NCBI GenBank assembly: GCA_028714675.1
Contig: JAQTLV010000001.1
Span: forward strand, 406,733 to 470,732
DNA: 64,000 bases
Direction: 5' to 3'
From: Sulfurovaceae bacterium
GTDB lineage: Bacteria > Campylobacterota > Campylobacteria > Campylobacterales > Sulfurovaceae
Under the pieces are notes generated by a model that saw only the letters and a list, made by a program, of their open reading frames with translations, did not search any database and was not told where the DNA came from. This document shows, piece by piece, positions 10,626 to 20,750 of the stretch. The first letter of the stretch is position 1. Each line of letters starts with the position of its first letter. Both the position numbers and the translations under genes were made by a program.

Positions 10626-11607
10626 CGTAGCACTTATCGGTTTCGGGTATTGGGGTCCGAATGTTGCAAGAAATATTCATGCAAATCCGAATCTAAATCT
10701 TCATACAATATGCGATATAAAGCAAGACAGACTTGAAAAAGCAAAGTTAATATACATAGAACAGACAAACTATGAAACAGATTATAAAAAACTGCTTAAA
10801 AATAAAGATATTCAAGCTATTGCAATTGCAGTTGAAACTAGTGGACACTATAAATTGGCAAAAGAGGCATTGTTGGCTGGTAAACATATTTATGTTGAAA
10901 AACCATTTACTTCTACGGTAGAAGAAGCCAAAGAGCTTGAACAACTTGCAGCAAAACTAGGGCTTATAATTCATGTAGATCATATTATGATATTCCATCC
11001 TGTTATACGAAAGATTAAGTCACTTATAGAGGCAGGAGAAATAGGCGATATACTTTTTATTGATGCAATGAGGATGAATCTAGGTCAGATAAAAAAAGAT
11101 GTAAGTGCAATGTTAGATTTGGCGATACATGATTTAGCCATTATTGATTATCTAATGGACGGTAAAGAACCATTTTATATTAACTCAGTTGGTGAAAAAT
11201 ATTATAATCCAAAAGAGAGTCTTTGTTTTTTAACACTCAGATATGAAGGTTTTATATCTCACATACAATCAAGCTGGATATCTCCGCTTAAAGAAAGAAA
11301 ATTAATAGTAGCTGGCACTAAAAAAATGATTGTTTTTGACGATATGAAAGTATCTGAAAAATTAATGATCTACGATAAGGGTGTTAATGTAATTTCTGGC
11401 GAAGATGTGGAGTATGATGATTATGTGGTTAAAACTAGAGATGGCGATGTTTGGATACCATATATAAAACAAGAAGATGCCCTATTTAACAGCATAAATC
11501 ATTTTAGAGAGTGTGTAGAAAAGAATAAACAATCAACTTCAAATCCAAATCAAGCTATAAGGCTTCTGAAGATTTTGGAACTTGCTGATGAGAAAATGAA
11601 TAAGTAG
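10618..11607 (+). CDS. Gfo/Idh/MocA-family NAD-dependent dehydrogenase, WbpB/WlbA-like
   Basis: This 329-residue oxidoreductase has an N-terminal Rossmann domain (VALIGFGYWGPNVARN, glycine motif) and the family catalytic lysine motif VEKPF (about residues 99-103). It also has the C-terminal dehydrogenase domain with LDLAIHDLAIIDYL, carrying the conserved histidine. In WbpB/WlbA the reaction is oxidation of C3 of UDP-GlcNAcA before transamination. Coupling to the WbpD-like acetyltransferase by overlap, and a DegT aminotransferase two genes on, support a 3-amino-uronic sugar pathway. The 6-dehydrogenase WbpA, which would make the uronic acid, is not in the window. Confidence 0.82.
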   Translation: MLSVALIGFGYWGPNVARNIHANPNLNLHTICDIKQDRLEKAKLIYIEQTNYETDYKKLLKNKDIQAIAIAVETSGHYKLAKEALLAGKHIYVEKPFTSTVEEAKELEQLAAKLGLIIHVDHIMIFHPVIRKIKSLIEAGEIGDILFIDAMRMNLGQIKKDVSAMLDLAIHDLAIIDYLMDGKEPFYINSVGEKYYNPKESLCFLTLRYEGFISHIQSSWISPLKERKLIVAGTKKMIVFDDMKVSEKLMIYDKGVNVISGEDVEYDDYVVKTRDGDVWIPYIKQEDALFNSINHFRECVEKNKQSTSNPNQAIRLLKILELADEKMNK

Positions 11608-11612
11608 GAAAT

Positions 11613-12578
11613 ATGGAAAATAGACCAAATATAAAAAATAGCACTATTTTAGTCACTGGAGGAGCTGGTTTTATTGGTAGCCATTTGGTAGATAGGCTTC
11701 TAGTAGAGGGAGCAAAAGAAGTTGTAATAGTAGATAATCTTTTTGTAGGTAGCGAAGAAAATATAAAAGACGCTATTTCAAAAGGTGCAATTTTTTATAA
11801 AGACGATATAGAGATAACTTCTTCTCTTGATTATATCTTTGAAAAGCATGATATAGACATAGTATTTAACTGTGCAACAAAAGCTCTAAATTACTCTTTC
11901 GTAAATCCAAAAAATGCATATGAAACCAATGTAAATGGTGTATTAAATATTTTAGAACACCAAAGAAAAGGACATTTTAAAACTTTAGTACATTTTTCAA
12001 CTTCTGAAGTTTATGGAACAGCTGTGTATGAACCTATGAATGAAGAGCATCCCATCAACCCAACTACTACTTATGCTGCAGGGAAGGCCGCTGCCGATAT
12101 TGCAGTAAAGAGCTGGGTAAATATGTTTGATTTGGATGCTTTTATAGTAAGACCATTTAATAACTATGGACCTAGACAAAATTACAAGGGATACCTAGCT
12201 GGGATTATTCCTATTACTGCGTATAGAATTTTAAAAGGGATCAATCCTGAGATACACGGAACTGGATTGCAAAGTAGGGATTTTATCTATGTACTTGATA
12301 CAGTAGATGCTATCATCAAACTGTATCCACTTATGCAAAAAGCGGATAGTGTGAACATCTCTACTGATGGTCAAATCAGTATGAAAGATGTGATTTATAA
12401 AATAGCTAATCTTATGGACTATAAAGGCGAAATATTAAACAAACCAGCTCGTGGTGCAGATGTAGAATGTCATAATGCCAGCAATTTAAAAATAAGATCA
12501 ATGATAGATTATCAATTGACCTCTTTTGAGGATGGACTTGTTAAAACAATTGATTGGTACAAGGAAAATATAAAATGA
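11613..12578 (+). CDS. NAD-dependent nucleotide-sugar epimerase/dehydratase
   Basis: The 321-residue protein is an extended short-chain dehydrogenase acting on nucleotide sugars. The NAD motif is TGGAGFIGSHLVDRL (residues 15-29). The catalytic set is visible as STSEVYG and the YxxxK pair in TYAAGKAAAD, and the substrate loop as RPFNNYGPRQN. Subgroup assignment (UDP-glucose 4-epimerase, UDP-glucuronate decarboxylase or 4,6-dehydratase) is not safe from motifs alone. It follows the dehydrogenase by 5 bp and overlaps the aminotransferase gene by 4 bp, so it is part of one sugar-synthesis operon. Confidence 0.85.
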   Translation: MENRPNIKNSTILVTGGAGFIGSHLVDRLLVEGAKEVVIVDNLFVGSEENIKDAISKGAIFYKDDIEITSSLDYIFEKHDIDIVFNCATKALNYSFVNPKNAYETNVNGVLNILEHQRKGHFKTLVHFSTSEVYGTAVYEPMNEEHPINPTTTYAAGKAAADIAVKSWVNMFDLDAFIVRPFNNYGPRQNYKGYLAGIIPITAYRILKGINPEIHGTGLQSRDFIYVLDTVDAIIKLYPLMQKADSVNISTDGQISMKDVIYKIANLMDYKGEILNKPARGADVECHNASNLKIRSMIDYQLTSFEDGLVKTIDWYKENIK

Positions 12579-13654
12579 TTAAACTGATAAAACCATACAT
12601 ATCTTTTGAAGAAGTTGAAAAAGAATTTAAAGATATTTTTGAAAGCGGATGGTTTACAAAAGGAAAATTTGTAGAAGAGTTTAGAGAAGAGATAAAAAAA
12701 TATACAGGTTCAAAGTATGCGTATCTTACTACTTCTGCAACCACTGCTCTTACAATGTCTCTTAAAGCTGTTGATATTAAAGCTGGTGATGAAGTTATAG
12801 TATCTGATTTTTCTTTTCCAGCAACTTCAAATGTGGTAGAAGACTTGGGAGCGATTCCTGTCTTTGCTGACGTGAGTTTAGAAACATTCAATATGTTGCC
12901 AGAGCAACTAGAATCTAAAATCACACCAAAAACAAAAGCAGTTATTTTTGTCGATGCACTAGGCAGTCCAGATGGTATTCATGAAATCAAAAAGATTTGC
13001 CAAAAATACAATATACCACTTATAGAAGATGGTGCTTGTGCGATAGGTAGTAGTGAGTTTGGGGTTAGATGTGGCAATATAGCAGATATTACATGTTTTA
13101 GTTTTCACCCTAGAAAACTTCTCACAACTGGCGAAGGTGGAGCTGTCACATTTAATGATGACAAATTTGTTAAGTTTTTTGATATTAAACTCAATCATGG
13201 TGCTGTGGTAAATGATGGTAAATTTGATTTTGTAGACTATGGATATAACTATAGAGTTCCAGAACTTCAATGTGTGATGGGCATAAAACAACTAAAGAAA
13301 CTTGATGATATAGTATCTTCAAGAAATACAATTAGAAATAAATACATTGACACTCTTTTATCATTAGGTTTTAAAGTTCAAGAAGTTTCTAATGATGTGG
13401 TTTATAATGTTCAATCACTTGTATTCAGGGTTCCTGCACATATCAATCGTGACAAACTGATAAGTTATCTTAAAGATAATGGCATAGAAACAACAATAGG
13501 TACATATTGTCTTAGTGGCACTACTTACTATTCTAAAAAATATAATAACATTCAGCCAAACGCTAAGTACTTACAAGACAATACTATTACATTTCCTTGT
13601 TATGATGGGGTTGATGTAAAATATATTATAGACAAACTTGAGCGGTACAGATAA
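12575..13654 (+). CDS. DegT/DnrJ/EryC1/StrS sugar aminotransferase
   Basis: This is a PLP-dependent aminotransferase that would convert a keto nucleotide sugar to an amino sugar. The start is ATG 12575, which gives an ATGA overlap and AAGGA nine bases upstream; an in-frame TTG at 12554 is less likely. The protein has 359 residues. The PLP lysine is Lys181 in [13 protein letters not shown], and the ring-stacking aspartate is in [10 protein letters not shown] (about residue 152). The N-terminal [15 protein letters not shown] is typical of the family. It could serve the WbpE step (3-amination) with the WbpB/WbpD-like genes, or a 4-amination with the epimerase. Confidence 0.88.
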   Translation: MIKLIKPYISFEEVEKEFKDIFESGWFTKGKFVEEFREEIKKYTGSKYAYLTTSATTALTMSLKAVDIKAGDEVIVSDFSFPATSNVVEDLGAIPVFADVSLETFNMLPEQLESKITPKTKAVIFVDALGSPDGIHEIKKICQKYNIPLIEDGACAIGSSEFGVRCGNIADITCFSFHPRKLLTTGEGGAVTFNDDKFVKFFDIKLNHGAVVNDGKFDFVDYGYNYRVPELQCVMGIKQLKKLDDIVSSRNTIRNKYIDTLLSLGFKVQEVSNDVVYNVQSLVFRVPAHINRDKLISYLKDNGIETTIGTYCLSGTTYYSKKYNNIQPNAKYLQDNTITFPCYDGVDVKYIIDKLERYR

Positions 13655-14154
13655 TGTTGCAAAAATTAATAGAAAATATTTTTCTTAAGAGAGAGAAAAT
13701 TAAAAAAGATTTTGATAGGGTTATGCCTATAGGAGATTATATATCTGATAGATGGGAAAAAGCCAAATATTTAGGCTTTGGTGAAAATAGTAGTATCTAT
13801 GATTCATCTTTAGTGCTCGGTAGTGTTAAAGTTGGAAAAAATTGTTGGATTGGCCCTTTTACGATATTGGATGGTTCTGGTGGAGAGCTTATAATTGGTG
13901 ATAATTGTGATATTTCAGCAGGTGTTCATATCTATACACATGATACAGTTGATAGAGTGATTTATGATGGTGAAATTACAAAGGCAAGTGTTATCATAGG
14001 GAATAATACATATATTGGTCCTAATGCTGTAATATCAAAAGGTGTTACTATTGGAGATTATGTAGTTATCGGAGCAAATAGTTTTGTAAATGAAGATATA
14101 CCAAGTAATTCTAAAGCGTTTGGAACGCCGACCAAGCTTATAAGTAAAGAATAG
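13654..14154 (+). CDS. Hexapeptide-repeat acyltransferase (second in the cluster)
   Basis: A 166-residue left-handed beta-helix acyltransferase. Repeats run from about residue 50 ([22 protein letters not shown]) through [22 protein letters not shown] to a FGTPTKLI tail. HIYTHDTV supplies the probable catalytic histidine. It starts on a TAATG overlap with the aminotransferase and ends on a TAGTG overlap with the next glycosyltransferase, so it is fully embedded in the operon. It may acetylate the amino sugar made by the aminotransferase. It is not a close copy of the WbpD-like gene at 10119. Confidence 0.82.
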   Translation: MLQKLIENIFLKREKIKKDFDRVMPIGDYISDRWEKAKYLGFGENSSIYDSSLVLGSVKVGKNCWIGPFTILDGSGGELIIGDNCDISAGVHIYTHDTVDRVIYDGEITKASVIIGNNTYIGPNAVISKGVTIGDYVVIGANSFVNEDIPSNSKAFGTPTKLISKE

Positions 14155-15170
14155 TGAAAATTTTACAACTGCCAACAGAAATTGCTGGACAATCATATCT
14201 TACAGCAAAAGGGCTAAGAGAAATAGGTCATGATGCCATGAATGCAGCAAGACCAAATCACTTTGGTTATCCATGTGATTATAATTTACGATTTTCAAAT
14301 TTGCCTTTGCTAAAAAAGATGTTTAATCCATTGTCATTTTTTAAATGGGCGAATGAGTTTGATATATTCCACTATCATAAATCCCCACTTTTTCCATATG
14401 GTTTGGATATCAAATATCTCAAGGCGATAAACAAACCATTTTTTATAGAGTTTTGGGGATCAGATGTACGCATAAATAAGCTAGAGAGAGAACGTAATCC
14501 TTATTTTAGAGAGCCTGATAACAATAACTCAAAAAAACAGATTAAGCGATTAGAGTATTGGTCAAGCCAAACTGACGAAGTTATTTTTTCTGATAATTCA
14601 TTTGATATTTTTTTGAAACCATATTTTAAAAAAATTCATATTGTTAGACAGCGTATTGACACTTCGGTTTTTATGCCTTCATACCCAAGTTTTGAAACAA
14701 AAATACCCAAAGTGCTACATGCACCAAGTAGAAATGTAGGCAAGGGTTCTGTTTTTGTTGAAAATGCAATAGCATCTTTAAAAGCAAAGAAATTACCATT
14801 TGAATATATTCGCATACAAGGCTTGACAAATTCAGAAGCTATAAAAGCATATGCAGAAGCAGATATTATAGTTGATCAACTTATTTTGGGCGCACATGGT
14901 ATTTTTGCATGTGAAGGTATGGCATTAGGTAAACCTGTTGTATGTTATATACATGATTCACTCATTTCTACATATCCAGACGGCTTTCCCATTGTTAATG
15001 CCAATCCAGACACAATAGAATCAGTCTTGGAAGAACTTATCTTATCTCCACAAAAAAGACATGATATAGGAAAACAAAGTCGTATTTATGTTGAAAAAGT
15101 TCACGATATAAAAGTAGTGGCAAAAAGATTAGAAAAAATATATCTTGATAAACTACAAAAAAATATTTGA
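14154..15170 (+). CDS. Glycosyltransferase, GT-B fold
   Basis: The 338-residue protein looks like a GT-B glycosyltransferase. It has an N-terminal Rossmann half beginning MKILQLPTEIAGQSYLTAKGLREIGH, FWGSDVRI in the acceptor domain, and ACEGMALGKPVVC with the donor-binding glutamate in the C-terminal half. The start is GTG 14154, overlapping the previous TAG. It is the last transferase of the cluster, ahead of a YrbL-like kinase gene. Donor and acceptor are unknown. The N-terminal half is diverged from ordinary GT4 members, so the family number is uncertain. Confidence 0.8.
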   Translation: MKILQLPTEIAGQSYLTAKGLREIGHDAMNAARPNHFGYPCDYNLRFSNLPLLKKMFNPLSFFKWANEFDIFHYHKSPLFPYGLDIKYLKAINKPFFIEFWGSDVRINKLERERNPYFREPDNNNSKKQIKRLEYWSSQTDEVIFSDNSFDIFLKPYFKKIHIVRQRIDTSVFMPSYPSFETKIPKVLHAPSRNVGKGSVFVENAIASLKAKKLPFEYIRIQGLTNSEAIKAYAEADIIVDQLILGAHGIFACEGMALGKPVVCYIHDSLISTYPDGFPIVNANPDTIESVLEELILSPQKRHDIGKQSRIYVEKVHDIKVVAKRLEKIYLDKLQKNI

Positions 15171-15192
15171 AATATTAATAATTTAGGAAACA

Positions 15193-15816
15193 ATGATTAT
15201 GCAAAACAAAAAAAGCCAAATTATCTTAAACAATGATTTATTTATCGGCGAAGGAATGGGTAGGAAATGCTACATTCATCCAGAAGATAAGAATCTATGC
15301 ATAAAGATACCATCTCCAAGGGGCAAAAGAAGTGCTGATAGAGAAAAAAACTACTTTAAAAGGTTGCATTGGTATGGTAAGTCATTTGAGCATATTGTAG
15401 ACTATAAGGGAAGTATAGATACAAATAATGGCAGTGGTGATTTGTATGAACTTGTGAGAGATGATGATGGTAATATATCAAAAAATTTAGAGTATTATTT
15501 TAGCTTGAATGATAAAAAAATAACTTCTAAAATGCTCATGCTTATAGAAGATTTGAGAGTTTATCTCATAAAAGAATATATACTCTTTTCTGATTTGGAT
15601 ATGGATAACATATTGGTTAAAAAATATGATGAAAATAATTTTAAATTAGTAATCATTGATGGCGTAGGAGATAATAATCAAATTCCTTTTCTTGAGTACA
15701 TAAAATCTTTAGGAATAAAAAGGTGTGAAAGAAAGTGGGATTTGTTTAAAACAAAAATAGCGGAAAAATTTCCAGATATTACTAAGAATATAAAAAATTT
15801 TAGTGATAAGTTCTAA
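15193..15816 (+). CDS. YrbL-like kinase-fold protein
   Basis: This 207-residue protein matches the PhoP-regulatory-network YrbL family, which has a protein-kinase-like fold. It shows a glycine-rich N-lobe (FIGEGMGRKCY), a candidate ATP lysine (LCIKIPS), a catalytic-loop-like FSDLDMDNILV (Asp...Asn) and a following IDG in place of DFG. Such genes often sit in LPS or capsule clusters, where sugar or lipid kinases would fit, but the substrate is unknown. The start may be ATG 15193 or 15199. It ends 4 bp inside the convergent ccoS gene. Confidence 0.75.
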   Translation: MIMQNKKSQIILNNDLFIGEGMGRKCYIHPEDKNLCIKIPSPRGKRSADREKNYFKRLHWYGKSFEHIVDYKGSIDTNNGSGDLYELVRDDDGNISKNLEYYFSLNDKKITSKMLMLIEDLRVYLIKEYILFSDLDMDNILVKKYDENNFKLVIIDGVGDNNQIPFLEYIKSLGIKRCERKWDLFKTKIAEKFPDITKNIKNFSDKF

Positions 15817-16046
15817 TCAGGAGGTCTATAGCCTTTTTCTTTATTCTTTTTTTCTTGCTCTTTTTTCTTTTCATCCATCATAACAGCATCGCGTAAGTCT
15901 TCTTCGTTATCGTACCTAGAGCCGTCTATAAATTTGCTTTGATCATCAAATTGACCAGTTCTAATTCCCCATATAAGAGCAGCAAGTCCTAATGCCCCTA
16001 GGAAGGTTGAGACAGTTATCATCAATATCATTATACTATCACTCAC
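15813..16046 (-). CDS. ccoS: cbb3-type cytochrome oxidase assembly protein CcoS
   Basis: CcoS is a small single-span membrane protein needed for cofactor insertion into cbb3 cytochrome c oxidase. The 77-residue product has one N-terminal membrane segment (about residues 5-27, ending ALGLAALIWGIRTGQFDD). The GQFDD motif after the span is the family signature. The tail is highly charged (KKKEQEKKNKEKG). It lies 9 bp downstream of ccoI, the usual FixI/FixS pairing. The 3' end overlaps the convergent YrbL-like gene by 4 bp. Confidence 0.92.
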   Translation of the reverse strand: MSDSIMILMITVSTFLGALGLAALIWGIRTGQFDDQSKFIDGSRYDNEEDLRDAVMMDEKKKEQEKKNKEKGYRPPD

Positions 16047-16055
16047 TATTTGCTC

Positions 16056-18512
16056 CTATTTTTTAAATTTCAATTTTTTTATTCTTATCGAGTTTCCTAC
16101 AACTATGAGTGAACTTAGACTCATAGAAAGAGCTGAAACTAAAGGATATACAAATCCTGCAACCGCAAGTGGTATCGCTATGACATTGTAAATAATCGAA
16201 AGTGTTAGGTTTTCTTTGATAGCTTTGTATGTTCGTTTTGATATTTGCAAAGCTTGAGAAACTTTGTCTATATTTTCATTTAAAAGCACAACATCACTTA
16301 CACTTATAGCTATATCAGCCCCGTTCCCTATCGCTATAGCAATATCAGACTTAGCTAAAGCAATAGAATCGTTTATCCCATCACCTACCATTATAACTTT
16401 TTTATTTTGTTTATGAAACTCATCTATCATATCAGCTTTCTCGATAGGCAACAATCCCCAGTAGATATCATCAATTCCAAGTTCGTTGGCTATACTTTTT
16501 GCACTTTTTTCATGATCTCCTGTTAGCATCACTATTTTCAATCCAAAAGATTTAAGAGTATTTATCATTTCTTTTGCTCCAGATTTTGGAGTATCTTTAA
16601 GTTCAAAAGAAGCTACTAATTCATCATTTATAGCAAAGTTAAATATCAGATTTTCACCAACATTGTTTCCTTTTATTCCATTTTCTGCCATTAAAACATT
16701 GTTACCACCAAAGATTTTTTGTTTGCCATAAGTTGCACTCATTCCTTTGGCTTGTATGGAGTTTATCTCTCCTAATTTTAACTCTTTGAAGTTTTCAAAG
16801 TTTTGTGAAATATAATTTTTTATCCCTTTGCTTATAGGATGATTTGAGTTGTTTACCAATGAATAAAGCAAGGAGATATCAAACTCTTTTAAAAATTTTG
16901 CTTCTATGACTTTTGGTTTGCCCTCAGTTAAAGTTCCAGTTTTATCTAGTGCTATGATGTCACATTTTGCCATAGTTTCTAAATATGATGCCTCTTTGAA
17001 TAAAATCCCATTTTTTGCCGATAAGCTTATACCCATAAGTGTTGACATAGGAGTAGCAAGTCCCAATGCACACGGGCAAGCTATAACTATTACAGATATA
17101 GATATGATAAGAGATTTTTCAAATCCAGCATTTCCAAGATAATACCACCCAAAAAATGTTGCAGATGCAATTAAGAGTATGGCAACAGAAAAGTATCCCG
17201 AAATGCTATTTGCTAGCTGTTCAATATGTGGTTTTTTTGTTATTGAGTCTTCAAGTAGTGTTACTATAGAGTAAAGCAGGGAAGATGTAGAATCTTTTGT
17301 GGCTTCATATCTTATGGTGCTGTCCAAACATATAGAACCACTAAGTATATTTTCTCCAACTTGTTTGAGAAGTGGCAAGCTCTCACCTGTGAGAGAACTC
17401 TCATCAAATGATGCAGAGCCTTTTTTTATAACACCATCTATTACAATCTTTTCCCCAGCTTTTACTTCTATGATATCGCCAATGACAACATTTTCCAATG
17501 GTATTAAACTTTTTTGATTATTTTTTATAACTACAACTTCGGTTGGTAGAGTGCTAGTTAACAAATCAAGGGTATCAACTGCATGTTTCTTGCCTAAAAC
17601 TTCTAAGTATTTTCCAACCAAAACAAAAGTTATGATCATTACAACAGAATCAAAGTAAACCTCTCCTCTTTGAGTAATCATGGCATATATTGAATATATA
17701 TAAGCAAGAGATGCTCCAGCAGATACTAGAGTATCCATATTGACTATACGATTTTTATAACCATAATATGCACCTCTGAAAAATACCCATCCGCTATAAA
17801 AAAGCACAGGAGTTGCTAGGACAAATTCTGCAACATTTAAAATATTTTTATGATCTTGTGCGATGCCAGTAAAATATCCAGCATATTGTGCTACAGCAAT
17901 CCACATTATATTCATCATGCCAAAAACAGCAACTAAAATCCTACTATAATAATCTCTTCTTGTTTTTGTGGCTCTAGCTTCTTGCAAGGATGCATCATAA
18001 GGAAAAGCATCATAACCTATAGATCTTATTACACTTATGATGTGGGAAAGTTTGACTTTCTCATCATCCCATACGATTTTAGCTTTATTGTTTGTATAAT
18101 TTATAGTAGCCTCTATAACACCATCTGTCTTGTGAAGAACTTTTTCATTTAACCACACACAAGCAGAGCAATGGATGCCTTCGATGATTAGGCTTATTTC
18201 ATTTAGTCCATCTTTGTTTACTTTTATATATTTATTTTTAAAGCCATCAAAGTCAAATTTTTCTAAGTCATCAAAGTTTTGATTTGTAGGGGGAGTTAGT
18301 GTAGTTTTGCCTAGCTTATTATAAAATGTATCAAGACCTTCACTTGAGAGTAAATGATATACACCTTCACATCCATGACAGCAAAAAAACAGTGTTTTAT
18401 CTTCTTCATTTTCTACTATCATGGAACTCTCATCAAAAACAAGTCCACAATGTGTGCATTTCACATCAGCCAATTCAAACCCCACTTTGTAAATTGTATA
18501 AATTCTATCCAA
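16056..18512 (-). CDS. ccoI: Copper-translocating P-type ATPase CcoI/FixI for cbb3 oxidase
   Basis: This P1B-type ATPase exports copper for assembly of the cbb3 oxidase. From the N-terminus it shows a CTHC...CCHGC metal-binding finger (about residues 19-50), an HMA domain with GIHCSACVWLN, eight membrane segments with the CPC ion motif near 477, and the phosphorylation site DKTGTLTEG near 520. TGDHE and VGDGINDS hinge motifs follow. The first start (TTG 18512) adds residues not expected in the family. An internal TTG at 18473, six bases after GGGG and giving MADVKCTHC, is a plausible true start. ccoS follows 9 bp downstream. Confidence 0.92.
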   Translation of the reverse strand: MDRIYTIYKVGFELADVKCTHCGLVFDESSMIVENEEDKTLFFCCHGCEGVYHLLSSEGLDTFYNKLGKTTLTPPTNQNFDDLEKFDFDGFKNKYIKVNKDGLNEISLIIEGIHCSACVWLNEKVLHKTDGVIEATINYTNNKAKIVWDDEKVKLSHIISVIRSIGYDAFPYDASLQEARATKTRRDYYSRILVAVFGMMNIMWIAVAQYAGYFTGIAQDHKNILNVAEFVLATPVLFYSGWVFFRGAYYGYKNRIVNMDTLVSAGASLAYIYSIYAMITQRGEVYFDSVVMIITFVLVGKYLEVLGKKHAVDTLDLLTSTLPTEVVVIKNNQKSLIPLENVVIGDIIEVKAGEKIVIDGVIKKGSASFDESSLTGESLPLLKQVGENILSGSICLDSTIRYEATKDSTSSLLYSIVTLLEDSITKKPHIEQLANSISGYFSVAILLIASATFFGWYYLGNAGFEKSLIISISVIVIACPCALGLATPMSTLMGISLSAKNGILFKEASYLETMAKCDIIALDKTGTLTEGKPKVIEAKFLKEFDISLLYSLVNNSNHPISKGIKNYISQNFENFKELKLGEINSIQAKGMSATYGKQKIFGGNNVLMAENGIKGNNVGENLIFNFAINDELVASFELKDTPKSGAKEMINTLKSFGLKIVMLTGDHEKSAKSIANELGIDDIYWGLLPIEKADMIDEFHKQNKKVIMVGDGINDSIALAKSDIAIAIGNGADIAISVSDVVLLNENIDKVSQALQISKRTYKAIKENLTLSIIYNVIAIPLAVAGFVYPLVSALSMSLSSLIVVGNSIRIKKLKFKK

Positions 18513-18576
18513 ATAAGTATTTATTTAATTTTAAATTACTTTTTATATTGGGTATTGTATAATTTTTAAACTAATA

Positions 18577-18603
18577 TTGACAATAGTCAAAACTATCTAC
18601 TAT
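18577..18603 (+). promoter_or_regulatory. Putative rho promoter with short palindrome
   Basis: TTGACA (18577-18582) is followed after 15 bp by TACTAT, or after 18 bp by TATATT. The -35 lies in the perfect inverted repeat TTGAC-AATA-GTCAA (18577-18590), which could equally be an operator. Position about 30 bp before the rho ribosome-binding site (AGAGG) fits a promoter. No experimental support. Confidence 0.35.
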
Positions 18604-18631
18604 ATTTACTCCCACATAACAAAGAGGTCAG

Positions 18632-19960
18632 ATGAGCGAATCAACCAACACAAAAAAACCAAATAACAACAATAAAAAAAACAGAACACATATTCCAGTT
18701 GAAGGTTACAAGATTGAAGACTTGCAACAAAAAACACTTCAAGAACTTCTAGAAATTGCCGATGGGATGAAAGTTGAAAGTCCTCATGAGTATCCAAGAC
18801 GAGACTTGATATTTGAGATTTTAAAATCACAAGTAAGTCAAGGTGGGTATATACTCTTTACAGGAATACTCGAACTTATGAGTGACGGATATGGTTTTTT
18901 GAGATCTCTTGATGGAAACTTTGCAAATTCAAGTAATGATACATATGTAAGTCAAACACAAATAAAACTTTTTTCACTTAGAAGTGGGGATGTTGTAACA
19001 GGTCAAGTTAGACCTCCAAAAGATCAAGAAAAATATTATGCACTTTTAAAAATAGAAGCTATTAACTATCTGTCTCCTGATATATCAAAACAAAGACCTC
19101 TTTTTGATAATCTTACTCCACTTTACGCAAATGAAAAGTTAAAATTAGAATATAACCCAATGAAATTAACAGGTCGTGTTTTAGATCTGTTTACTCCTAT
19201 AGGCAAAGGACAAAGAGCTTTGATTGTTGCACCTCCAAGAACAGGTAAAACAGAGCTTTTAAAAGAGCTAGCTCATGGTATAACATACAATAATCCAGAT
19301 GCTACACTTATGGTACTTTTGGTTGACGAGAGACCAGAAGAGGTTACTGATATGCAACGCTCCGTAAAAGGTGAAGTCTATAGTTCCACCTTCGACCTTC
19401 CAGCTCAAAATCATGTTAGAACAGCTGAGATGGTAATAGAAAGAGCAAAAAGAAGGGTTGAGCTTGGCAAAGATGTTATCATACTTCTCGATTCAATTAC
19501 TAGACTTGCTCGTGCTTATAATACAGTAACTCCAAGTAGTGGTAAAGTATTGAGTGGTGGTGTTGATGCAAATGCACTACATAAACCAAAAAGATTTTTT
19601 GGAGCAGCTAGAAATATAGAAGAAGGCGGAAGCTTGACTATTATCGCAACAGCACTTATAGAAACAGGAAGCAAGATGGATGAGGTAATTTTCGAAGAGT
19701 TCAAGGGTACTGGTAACTCCGAAGTAATCCTAAGCCGTCATATAAGTGAGCGAAGAATTTATCCTGCTATTGATGTTACAAAATCTGGCACTAGAAAAGA
19801 AGAACTTTTAACAAATCCAGAAATGTTACAAAAAGTATGGGCTTTGCGTAATGCTATGCAAACCATGGAAGAGGTTGAAGGGCTTAAATTCTTATTCTCT
19901 AAAATGCTAAAAACAAAAACTAATGAAGAGTTTTTGTCTATAATGAATGAAGGTGCTTAA
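18632..19960 (+). CDS. rho: Transcription termination factor Rho
   Basis: Rho is the hexameric RNA-dependent ATPase that ends transcription at factor-dependent sites. The 442-residue protein has a short Asn/Lys-rich leader (8-18) and an N-terminal helical and cold-shock-like RNA-binding domain ([12 protein letters not shown]). The ATPase domain follows, with Walker A in [12 protein letters not shown] (about 199-210), [12 protein letters not shown] and [14 protein letters not shown] ribosome-binding AGAGG precedes ATG 18632. murI follows by 9 bp. The polar N-terminal leader before the RNA-binding domain is shorter than the long insertions of actinobacterial Rho. Confidence 0.97.
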   Translation: MSESTNTKKPNNNNKKNRTHIPVEGYKIEDLQQKTLQELLEIADGMKVESPHEYPRRDLIFEILKSQVSQGGYILFTGILELMSDGYGFLRSLDGNFANSSNDTYVSQTQIKLFSLRSGDVVTGQVRPPKDQEKYYALLKIEAINYLSPDISKQRPLFDNLTPLYANEKLKLEYNPMKLTGRVLDLFTPIGKGQRALIVAPPRTGKTELLKELAHGITYNNPDATLMVLLVDERPEEVTDMQRSVKGEVYSSTFDLPAQNHVRTAEMVIERAKRRVELGKDVIILLDSITRLARAYNTVTPSSGKVLSGGVDANALHKPKRFFGAARNIEEGGSLTIIATALIETGSKMDEVIFEEFKGTGNSEVILSRHISERRIYPAIDVTKSGTRKEELLTNPEMLQKVWALRNAMQTMEEVEGLKFLFSKMLKTKTNEEFLSIMNEGA

Positions 19961-19969
19961 ACGGTAAAA

Positions 19970-20749
19970 ATGAATATAGGTATTTTTGATTCTGGACTTG
20001 GTGGGCTTACAATCATAAAAACTATGCTTGAAAATTTACATGGTGTAGAGATGTTTTATATAGCAGATACTGCAAATGCTCCATATGGCGAAAAAACCAA
20101 AGAGCAAATTATAGATTTTAGCACAAAAATAACACAATACTTTATAGATAAATTTCAAATTGATGCACTTGTTGTTGCTTGTAATACAGCTACAAGCGCA
20201 GCCATAAAAGAGTTACGAGAACAATATCCAGATCTTATTATTATAGGAACTGAACCAGGTTTGAAACCAGCCATATCTCACTCACACAGTAAAAAAGTAG
20301 GAATTTTAGCAACTCCAGCTACATTAAATGGTGAGAAATATAAGTTACTTAGAGATGAGTTGTCAAAACAATACAAAGTTGATGTTTTTGAACAGGCTTG
20401 TCCAGGTTTGGTACAACAGATTGAGCTTGGCGAATTAGACACTCCTAAAACTTTATCTTTGCTCGAAGGTTGGCTAGCTCCAATGAGAGAAGCTGATGTA
20501 GATACTATAGTTCTTGGCTGTACGCACTATCCTCTTGTAGGCGAATCAATAAAAAAAGTTATGCAAAGAGATGTGAAGCTCGTAGAAACTTCACACGCCA
20601 TAACAAAAAGAGTGGATGAACTTTGTCATGATTCCATGAAGTGTAAAAATGGAAATAGCCTTAAAATATTTTCAACAGGCGAAATAAGCCAAAGCATGAT
20701 AGAGATGATATTGACTCAAAAATATTATATCACTCATATAAAAATTTAA
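19970..20749 (+). CDS. murI: Glutamate racemase
   Basis: MurI makes D-glutamate for peptidoglycan. The 259-residue protein has both catalytic cysteines: Cys71 in VVACNTATSA and Cys184 in VLGCTHYPL. It also has the substrate-binding IFDSGLGGL at residues 5-13. It follows rho by 9 bp and probably shares its transcript. Its stop is one base from the stop of the convergent FAD-dependent oxidoreductase gene, leaving no room for a conventional terminator between them. Confidence 0.96.
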   Translation: MNIGIFDSGLGGLTIIKTMLENLHGVEMFYIADTANAPYGEKTKEQIIDFSTKITQYFIDKFQIDALVVACNTATSAAIKELREQYPDLIIIGTEPGLKPAISHSHSKKVGILATPATLNGEKYKLLRDELSKQYKVDVFEQACPGLVQQIELGELDTPKTLSLLEGWLAPMREADVDTIVLGCTHYPLVGESIKKVMQRDVKLVETSHAITKRVDELCHDSMKCKNGNSLKIFSTGEISQSMIEMILTQKYYITHIKI

Positions 20750-20750
20750 T

